A DNA stretch of 64,000 nucleotides from Pseudonocardia phyllosphaerae (GTDB taxonomy: Bacteria; Actinomycetota; Actinomycetes; Mycobacteriales; Pseudonocardiaceae). Positions within the stretch are counted from its first letter, which is position 1; each line of letters begins with the position of its first letter. The notes under the pieces are model-generated. The model saw nothing but the letters and a program-made list of their open reading frames with translations. It did not search any database and was not told where the DNA came from. Location of the stretch: NCBI RefSeq assembly GCF_046546475.1, contig NZ_JBKGXS010000005.1:62001-126000 (forward strand), in the 5' to 3' direction. This document shows positions 58,222-64,000 of the stretch, one piece after another. The position numbers and the translations under genes are program-made.

Positions 58222-59817
58222 TCAGGCGGGCCCGTACAGCCGCCGGTGCGCGAACCGCATCGCGCCCCGGTACACCGGCCCCGCCGGGCCCGACGCGGCC
58301 AGCGCCGCCCGGGCAGCGTTCCCGCCCGGCCCGCCGTGCACCGCACCGCCCGGGTGCGCGGACGCCCCGGCCAGGAACAGCCCCGGCACCGGGGTGTCGG
58401 CCCGCGCCGGCCCGGGGACCGGGCGGAACACCAGCTGCTGGTGCACCGCGGCGGTGCCGCCGGTGATGGCGCCGTCGACGAGGTTGCCGTTGCCTGCCTG
58501 CAGGTCCGCGGGCCCGGCGACGGCACGTGCGCGGACCAGCGACCGGAACCCCGGCGCGTGGGCCTCGACCACCTGCTCCATGCGGTCGGCCCAGCGCAGC
58601 ACGTCGTCGCGGCCCCAGCCGAGCCCGCGGGGCACGTGCGTGTACGCCCACGCCGACTCCGTCCCGGCGGGGGACCGGGACGGGTCGGCCGTGGTCATCT
58701 GCCCGAACAGCAGGAACGGGGTCTCCGGCAGCCGCCCCGCGGTGAGGGCACCGGCGTAGCGGCGCAGCCCGTCGACGTCGGCGCCCAGGTGCACGGTCCC
58801 GGCGCCGTGCGCGCCGTCGGCGGTCCACGGCACCGGCCCGTCGAGCGCCCAGTCGATCTTCACCGTCGAGAAGTCCCACTGGAACCGGTCCAGGTCGGCG
58901 ACGAACCGGGCCGGCAGATGCTGTTCGCCGACGAGCTCGCGGTACAGGCGTGGCGCGTCGACGTCGGCGAGCACCGCGCGGCGGGCCCGCACCGTGTCCC
59001 CGGACGCGTCCCGGACCCCGGCGGCACGGCCCCGCCGGATCAGCACCTCGGTCACCGGCCGGTCGCAGTCGATCCGCCCGCCGCGGGCGGTCAGCCGCGC
59101 CACCAGCGCGTCGGTCAGCGCGCCCGCACCGCCCTCCGGGACCGGGAACCCGACCCGCTGCCCGAGCATCGCCAGCAGCCAGCCGTAGGCGGAGCTCGCG
59201 GCGGCGTCCGGGCCGAGGTCGGTGTGCAGCGCGTTCCCGGCCAGCAGCAGTGCCGCCGCCGACCCGCCGAACCGTTCCTGCGCGGTGCGGGTCACCGGGG
59301 CGACGAGCATCCGGGCCAGCCGCAGCGCGTCCCCGGTGCCGAGCGTGCGCAGCAGCCGTGCCGACGCGCGGACCGGCGGGAACGGGCGCAGCGCGGCGGC
59401 CAGCACGTCGTCGCCGATCCGGTCCCACTGCGAGACCAGCTCGTACCAGGCGTCGCCGTCGCCGGGGTGGTCGAGGTCCAGCGTCACGGCGGTGTCGTCG
59501 ACGTCGCGGTGCAGCACCGCGCACCGCCCGTCGAGGGTGGGGTGGGCGAGCACGGTGGGGGCGTGCCGCCAGCGCAGCCCGTACGCGGGCAGGTCCAGTC
59601 CGCCGAGCACCGGCGACGCCGCCCCCAACGGGTGGAACGCGCTGCCCAGGTCGTTGACGAAGCCGGGCGCGGTGATCTCCGCCGAGCGCACCGCGCCACC
59701 GGGCGCCTCGGCCGCCTCACAGACCAGGACGCTCCAGCCGGCGTCGGTGAGCAGGTTGGCCGCGACCAGCCCGTTGTGCCCCGCCCCGACCACGACGGCG
59801 TCGACCGATCCGCTCAT
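58222..59817 (-). CDS. Phytoene desaturase-like FAD-dependent oxidoreductase
   Basis: A 531-residue flavoprotein of the CrtI/amine oxidase type. The FAD-binding start is VDAVVVGAGHNGLVAANLL and the C-terminal FAD motif GLFLAGASAHPGGAVHGGPG. No other carotenoid gene is present, so it may belong to the RetSat/CrtI-like oxidoreductases of unknown function. It ends 22 bp from the convergent lacI gene. Confidence 0.88.
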   Translation of the reverse strand: MSGSVDAVVVGAGHNGLVAANLLTDAGWSVLVCEAAEAPGGAVRSAEITAPGFVNDLGSAFHPLGAASPVLGGLDLPAYGLRWRHAPTVLAHPTLDGRCAVLHRDVDDTAVTLDLDHPGDGDAWYELVSQWDRIGDDVLAAALRPFPPVRASARLLRTLGTGDALRLARMLVAPVTRTAQERFGGSAAALLLAGNALHTDLGPDAAASSAYGWLLAMLGQRVGFPVPEGGAGALTDALVARLTARGGRIDCDRPVTEVLIRRGRAAGVRDASGDTVRARRAVLADVDAPRLYRELVGEQHLPARFVADLDRFQWDFSTVKIDWALDGPVPWTADGAHGAGTVHLGADVDGLRRYAGALTAGRLPETPFLLFGQMTTADPSRSPAGTESAWAYTHVPRGLGWGRDDVLRWADRMEQVVEAHAPGFRSLVRARAVAGPADLQAGNGNLVDGAITGGTAAVHQQLVFRPVPGPARADTPVPGLFLAGASAHPGGAVHGGPGGNAARAALAASGPAGPVYRGAMRFAHRRLYGPA

Positions 59818-59837
59818 CGGTCCATCGTGCCGCGACC

Positions 59838-60854
59838 TCACTCCTGCGGCGCGGCCACCACGTAGTCCTCGGGCACCGGTTCGCCCGCGAGGAACAGGTC
59901 CAGGATCTCCCGCACCCCGTCGGCGATCTTGACCTGGGACTCGACGGTCATACCGGAGTAGTGGATGGTCATCGCGTTGCGCGGCATGGTCCGCCACGGG
60001 TGATCCGCCGGTGCCGGCTGCGGGTACCAGGTGTCACCGGCGTAACCGGCGAGCTGCCCGGACTCGCAGGCCTCGCGGACGGCGTCGGCGTCGGCGATCG
60101 CGCCGCGGGCGGTGTTGACGATCCACGCGCCCTTCTTCATCGACGCGATCCGCTCGGCGTTGAACAGCGCCCTGGAGCCGTCGGTCAGCGGCACCGCGAC
60201 GCAGACGACGTCGGAGGTCTCCAGCAGGTGGTCGAGGCGCGCGTAGCGGACACCCAGCGTGGCCTCCTCGGCGGGGCTGCGGCGGTGCCGGGCGTGGTAG
60301 AGCATCGTGACGTCGAAACCCTTGAGCCGCAGCGCAGTGCGTCCGCCGATCGCGCCGAGACCGATGATCCCGACAGTCTTGCCCTCCAGGTCGTGGGCCT
60401 CCTGGGAGGCCTCCGCGACGTCCCAGTCGCCGTTCGCGACCTGCTCGTGGGCGGGCACGAAGTTGCGGACCAGCGCGAGGATCTGCAGCACGTTGTGCTC
60501 GGCGACGGCGACGACGTTCGACCCGGTCACCTCGGCGACCGTGATCCCGTGCTCGACGGCGGCGTCGGAGTCGATGTGGTCCGAGCCGATACCCGCGGTG
60601 ATCGCCAGCTTCAGGCTCGACGCCTTCGCGATCCGGTCGGCGTCGAAGTAGACCGGCCAGAACGGCGTGGTGATCAGTACCTCGGCGTCGGTGAGCAGCT
60701 CGTCGAGCTTCTCCCCGGTCTCGCTGGTGAGGACGAGCTCGTGGCCGGCGTCGGCCAGGTGGTCGCCCAGGTCGAGACCGCGCACCGCGCTGGCCAGGAC
60801 GTCCGGGTGGCGGTCGGGGTTGTCGTCCGGGTAGAGCACGGCGACGACCTTCAC
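59838..60854 (-). CDS. fdh: NAD-dependent formate dehydrogenase
   Basis: A 338-residue D-2-hydroxyacid dehydrogenase-fold enzyme. Residues specific for formate dehydrogenase are in place: PFWPVY, Asn in EVTGSNVVAVAEH, Arg in VNTARGAI, Asp and Gln in AGDTWYPQPAPADHPWRTMP, His in MTIHYSG. Formate + NAD+ gives CO2 + NADH. It is shorter than the 400-residue methylotroph enzymes at both ends. AGGAGGAACC precedes the GTG. It provides reducing power from formate; no other C1 gene is adjacent. Confidence 0.88.
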   Translation of the reverse strand: MKVVAVLYPDDNPDRHPDVLASAVRGLDLGDHLADAGHELVLTSETGEKLDELLTDAEVLITTPFWPVYFDADRIAKASSLKLAITAGIGSDHIDSDAAVEHGITVAEVTGSNVVAVAEHNVLQILALVRNFVPAHEQVANGDWDVAEASQEAHDLEGKTVGIIGLGAIGGRTALRLKGFDVTMLYHARHRRSPAEEATLGVRYARLDHLLETSDVVCVAVPLTDGSRALFNAERIASMKKGAWIVNTARGAIADADAVREACESGQLAGYAGDTWYPQPAPADHPWRTMPRNAMTIHYSGMTVESQVKIADGVREILDLFLAGEPVPEDYVVAAPQE

Positions 60855-60892
60855 GGTTCCTCCTGGAGATGTGGGGGCGTTCCGGTCGTGGG

Positions 60893-63136
60893 CTACCCGT
60901 CGGCGGGCGCGGCAACCACCGGAGTGCGCCGGCCCGGGAACGACGCCCCGAGCAGCCGCAGGAGCGGCCCCGCCTTCACCGCGGTCTCCTCGAACTCGGC
61001 ATCGGGGTCCGACAGCGCGATCACCGCCCCGCCGACGCCGTAGCCGATCCGCCCGTCGTGCAGCACCGCGGTGCGGATGACCACGCTGAGGTCCGCGGCG
61101 CCGGTCAGCGAGAGGTAGCCGATCGCGCCGGAGTAGACACCCCGCGGGCCGCCCTCCAACCGGTCCAGGATCTCCATGGTGCGGATCTTCGGGGCACCGG
61201 TCATCGAGCCGGGCGGGAACGCGGCCCGCACCATGTCGACCGCGCTCGTGCCGGGCCGCAGCCGGGCCCGCACCGTGCTGACCAGCTGGTGCACGCTCGG
61301 GTAGGTCTCGACGGCGAACAGCGGGTCGGCGACGACCGACCCGACCTCCGCGCAGCGGCCGAGGTCGTGGCGCACCAGGTCGACGATCATCAGGTTCTCG
61401 GCGCGGTCCTTCTCCGCGTGCGCGAGGTCGTCGCGCAGCAGGGCGTCGTCGGCGCCGGTGCGCCCGCGCGGGCGGGTGCCCTTGATCGGCCGCGACTCGG
61501 CGACGCCGTCGGCGCCGACCCGCAGGAACCGCTCCGGCGACGCGCTCAGGACCGCCACGTCGCCGAAGTGCAGGAACGCGGCGAACGGGGCGGCGGCGTC
61601 GCGGCGCAGCCGCCGGTAGGCCGTCCACGGGTCGAGGCCGGCCTCGGCGGTGATCTGGTTGGTCAGGCAGACCTCGTAGGTCTCGCCGTCGGCGATCTCG
61701 GCGCGGCAGGCCTGCACCAGGTCGAGGTAGGTGTCGCGGTCGTGGCGCAGGGCCACCCCGGCCGTCACCCCGACAGGGGCCGGATCGGGCTCGGGCAGGG
61801 GAGCGAGCCCGGCCAGCGTGTCCGCCGCGGAGCGCAGCCACTCCCGGGCGGCCGCCTCGGCGTCGCGCCCGGTGCCGTCCGCAGAGCCGTCGTCCCCAGG
61901 GCCGTCGCCCGCAGAGCCGTCGTCCCCAGGGCCGTCGCCTGCGGTGTCTTCCTCGGGGCCGTCCGGAGCACCGTCCTCGACCAGAGCGAGCAGGTGCGCG
62001 GTGCCCGCGTGGTGGTCGATGACCAGCGCACGGTCGCAGAACACCATCGACGCGTCGGGGACGTCGCTGCGGTGCGCGGCGTCGCCGTCGCACTCGGCCT
62101 TGAGCTCGTAGCCCAGCCACCCGACCCAGCCGAGCGCGAAGCCGAACGGCAGCTCCGGCACCGTGGTGTCGATCCCGGCGAGGTCACGGTCGAGCCAGTC
62201 CAGGAACCCGCTCGCGACGACCTCGGTGCCGGCCGCGGAGCGGACCGTGACCGTCCCGTCGGGTACCGACGCGTGCGCGGTGCGGGCCAGCGGGCCGGAC
62301 GCGTCGCCGAGCACCGACAGCCGCCCCAGCGGGCCACCGGGGGCGCTGCTGTCCAGCCAGAACGGGTGCTGCCCGCGCCGGAACAGCGCGTCGAACGCGG
62401 CCTCTGTGTCAATTGTCCCGGTGTCGATCGTGCCGGCATCCGCGGGGCCGGTCACCTGCTCGGCCAGCACCCGCAGCCGCCGCGGCGTGCGCGCGGTGGG
62501 GCGCGTGGACGGGTCCGGCGATGCCCCCGGCGCCATGACCCGCGGTGCCGTCGCGGCCCGGCGCGAGCGGGCCAGGTCCCGGAAGTTCGCCAGCAGCACG
62601 ATGCCGTGCTCGCTGGCCGCGGACTCCGGGTGGAACTGCACGCCCCACAGCGGCAGGTCGCGGTGCCGCAGTCCCATGAGGACACCGTCGCCGGTCCATG
62701 CGGTCGCGACCAGCTCCGGCGGGAGCCGGGTCACCGCCAGCGAGTGGTAGCGCACCATCTCGACCGGGTCCGGCAGCCCCGCGAACAGCCCGGTGCCGTC
62801 GTGGTGCACCGCCGAGACGCGGCCGTGCACCGGCTCCGGCGCGTGCCCGACCCGCGCGCCGTACGCCGCCGCGATCGTCTGGTGCCCGAGGCAGACACCG
62901 AGCACCGGCACCCGGTCCTGCCGGACGAGGCCGGCGCAGATCCCGACGTCACCGGGCCGGTGCGGGGTGCCCGGACCGGGGGAGAGGACGACGGCGTCGA
63001 ACGAGTCGAGCATGTCCGGTCGCCACCGCGGGTCGTCGTTGGCGACGACCTCCGGCTCGCTCCCGGTCACCTGCGCCAGCTGGTGGAACAGGTTGAACGT
63101 GAAGGAGTCGTGGTTGTCGACCAGCAGTGCGCGCAT
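60893..63136 (-). CDS. pabB: Fused aminodeoxychorismate synthase (PabA-PabB)
   Basis: A 747-residue fusion. The N-terminal glutamine amidotransferase (about 1-195) has Cys in GVCLGHQTI and His-Glu in VQFHPES. The C-terminal chorismate-binding synthase (about 250-740) has PIKGTRPRGR, EKDRAENLMIVDLVRHDLG and GSMTGAPKIRTMEIL. It makes 4-amino-4-deoxychorismate for folate, or for p-aminobenzoate-containing natural products. An acidic, repetitive linker (GDGPGDDGSAGDGPGDDGS) interrupts the synthase part near residue 415. It is divergent from a PabC-like gene. Confidence 0.94.
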   Translation of the reverse strand: MRALLVDNHDSFTFNLFHQLAQVTGSEPEVVANDDPRWRPDMLDSFDAVVLSPGPGTPHRPGDVGICAGLVRQDRVPVLGVCLGHQTIAAAYGARVGHAPEPVHGRVSAVHHDGTGLFAGLPDPVEMVRYHSLAVTRLPPELVATAWTGDGVLMGLRHRDLPLWGVQFHPESAASEHGIVLLANFRDLARSRRAATAPRVMAPGASPDPSTRPTARTPRRLRVLAEQVTGPADAGTIDTGTIDTEAAFDALFRRGQHPFWLDSSAPGGPLGRLSVLGDASGPLARTAHASVPDGTVTVRSAAGTEVVASGFLDWLDRDLAGIDTTVPELPFGFALGWVGWLGYELKAECDGDAAHRSDVPDASMVFCDRALVIDHHAGTAHLLALVEDGAPDGPEEDTAGDGPGDDGSAGDGPGDDGSADGTGRDAEAAAREWLRSAADTLAGLAPLPEPDPAPVGVTAGVALRHDRDTYLDLVQACRAEIADGETYEVCLTNQITAEAGLDPWTAYRRLRRDAAAPFAAFLHFGDVAVLSASPERFLRVGADGVAESRPIKGTRPRGRTGADDALLRDDLAHAEKDRAENLMIVDLVRHDLGRCAEVGSVVADPLFAVETYPSVHQLVSTVRARLRPGTSAVDMVRAAFPPGSMTGAPKIRTMEILDRLEGGPRGVYSGAIGYLSLTGAADLSVVIRTAVLHDGRIGYGVGGAVIALSDPDAEFEETAVKAGPLLRLLGASFPGRRTPVVAAPADG

Positions 63137-63231
63137 CGATGTCCTGGGGCCTCGTCCTCGGTGGATCACGGACCGACCAGGATGCCCCGCCGGGACCGTC
63201 ACCGGGCAGCCGGTGTGACACCGTTCGCCCC

Positions 63232-64000
63232 ATGACCGTCGCCTCCCCGGACGAGCAGGCGCTGCTCCGCGCACTGGCGATCACCGGCTACGGCCACTTC
63301 ACCACCGTGCTCCCCGTCGACGGTCGGGTCCGCGGCCTCGACCGGCACCTGGCCCGGCTGCGCGAGGACTGCCGCACCCTGTTCGGTACCGAGCTGGACG
63401 TGGACGCCGTGCGCGATCGGGTCCGTGCGGTCGCGCCCGCGTCCGGTGCGGTGGTGGTGCGGGTGACCGTCGCCGATCCGGACCTCGCCCTCGGGCACCT
63501 CGGCGGGCGCGCGTCACCGCAGTTCGTGGTCAGTGCCCGCCCGGCCCCGGCCGGGCCGCCGCGTCCGATCCGGGTGCGTGCCGTCGAGCACGAGCGGTAC
63601 CTGCCGCACGTGAAGAGCGTCGGCCTGTTCCCGACGATGCACCTGCGCCGCACCGCCGAGCGCGCCGGCGCCGACGACGTCCTGTTCACCGGGCCCGGCG
63701 GTGTCGTGCTGGAGGGCAGCACCTGGAACATCGGCCTGGTCCGCGACGGCACGGTGGTGTGGCCGTCCGGCCCGGCACTGCCCGGCGTCACCCGCGCCCT
63801 GCTGCGCGAGGCGCTGCCCGGCACGGTCACCCAGACCGACGCGACCGTCACCCTCGCCGAGCTGGGCGGCTACGACGCCGCGTTCGCCACCAACGCCACC
63901 GGTGTACGCCCGATCGCGGCCGTCGACGGGACCCCGTTCGACCCGGGGCACCCGGTGCTCGCGCAGGTCACCCGGGCGCTGGAGCAGGTGCCGTCCGACC
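63232..64000 (+). CDS. pabC: Class IV aminotransferase / aminodeoxychorismate lyase-like protein, 3' end cut off by the window
   Basis: 256 codons visible to the window edge. PLP-binding Lys in YLPHVKSVG near residue 130 and the cofactor-contacting Glu in VLEGSTWNIG near 163 are typical of fold-type IV enzymes. Being divergent from the fused PabAB gene, it most likely cleaves aminodeoxychorismate to p-aminobenzoate and pyruvate. A D-amino-acid or branched-chain aminotransferase role is not excluded. Confidence 0.85.
   Translation, partial: MTVASPDEQALLRALAITGYGHFTTVLPVDGRVRGLDRHLARLREDCRTLFGTELDVDAVRDRVRAVAPASGAVVVRVTVADPDLALGHLGGRASPQFVVSARPAPAGPPRPIRVRAVEHERYLPHVKSVGLFPTMHLRRTAERAGADDVLFTGPGGVVLEGSTWNIGLVRDGTVVWPSGPALPGVTRALLREALPGTVTQTDATVTLAELGGYDAAFATNATGVRPIAAVDGTPFDPGHPVLAQVTRALEQVPSD

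Noticed and set aside
60869..63235. Plus-strand open frame opposite the PabAB gene
   Set aside because: Low-complexity translation and complete overlap with a conserved enzyme gene.
1..64000. tRNA, rRNA, insertion sequence or prophage genes
   Set aside because: No recognisable tRNA arms, rRNA segments, transposases, integrases or phage structural genes were seen by reading; a tRNAscan/Rfam run would be decisive.

Overview
The window is very GC-rich DNA with many GTG starts, 4-bp ATGA/GTGA gene overlaps, several probable leaderless genes and typical actinobacterial families (DUF222/HNH, LCP, PucR, Pls-type synthetase, zinc-free L36). It looks like chromosomal DNA of a Pseudonocardiaceae-type actinomycete, Pseudonocardia being the most likely genus; that name is an inference from gene content. 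About fifty protein genes are supported. I see no rRNA, tRNA, CRISPR array, insertion sequence or prophage.

Layout. 0-1.2 kb: truncated MFS transporter and divergent MarR regulator. 1.3-6.1 kb: LLM flavin oxidoreductase divergent from an aldehyde dehydrogenase and an acyl-CoA ligase, then a small membrane protein. 6.2-15.6 kb: ordinary metabolic genes (aldo/keto reductase, GNAT, AceE-like E1, secreted trypsin-like protease, ABM monooxygenase, membrane protein, TetR-P450 pair with a divergent MFS pump). 15.9-17.7 kb: DUF222/HNH protein.

18.2-34.7 kb is the most distinctive part. It starts with a four-gene operon built from pieces of PEP synthase/pyruvate phosphate dikinase: a free-standing phosphohistidine domain, an unrecognised 477-residue protein, a 206-residue helical protein, and a full-length dikinase-like enzyme whose C-terminal acceptor-site cysteine appears to be serine. 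A convergent pair follows (DUF7064-like protein and HAD phosphatase), then a bacterial microcompartment operon: BMC-P, BMC-H, acylating aldehyde dehydrogenase, EutJ-like ATPase, BMC-T, malate-dehydrogenase-like enzyme with a long N-terminal extension, zinc alcohol dehydrogenase and a PucR-type regulator, with a second BMC-H gene convergent at the end. The shell set resembles the Rhodococcus/Mycobacterium (RMM) compartment, but the RMM kinase and phospho-lyase are absent. An identical motif, GGACAA-N15-TTGTCC, occurs upstream of the aldehyde dehydrogenase at 2.4 kb, the PEP-synthase-like operon, the microcompartment operon (in its divergent promoter) and the second BMC-H gene. It ties these units into one apparent regulon, which I infer to be a catabolic system: phosphoryl activation of an unknown alcohol or ketone, an aldehyde processed inside a protein shell, and acyl-CoA formation.

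34.8-47.2 kb: small acidic protein, NAD(P)H:FAD reductase, a Pls-type poly-amino-acid synthetase divergent from an anchored polysaccharide deacetylase-like protein, an LCP ligase with a two-component system, and a zinc-starvation pair (P-loop-less COG0523 protein and zinc-independent L36). 47.3-52.8 kb: hydrolase, FAD monooxygenase, HigBA-type toxin-antitoxin, CbiX-ferredoxin fusion, MATE exporter, dienelactone hydrolase. 52.8-56.7 kb: an amide-catabolism cluster, amiE-amiB divergent from amiC, with a MarR gene in place of amiR. 57-64 kb: LacI regulator, phytoene-desaturase-like oxidoreductase, NAD formate dehydrogenase, fused PabA-PabB and a truncated PabC-like gene.
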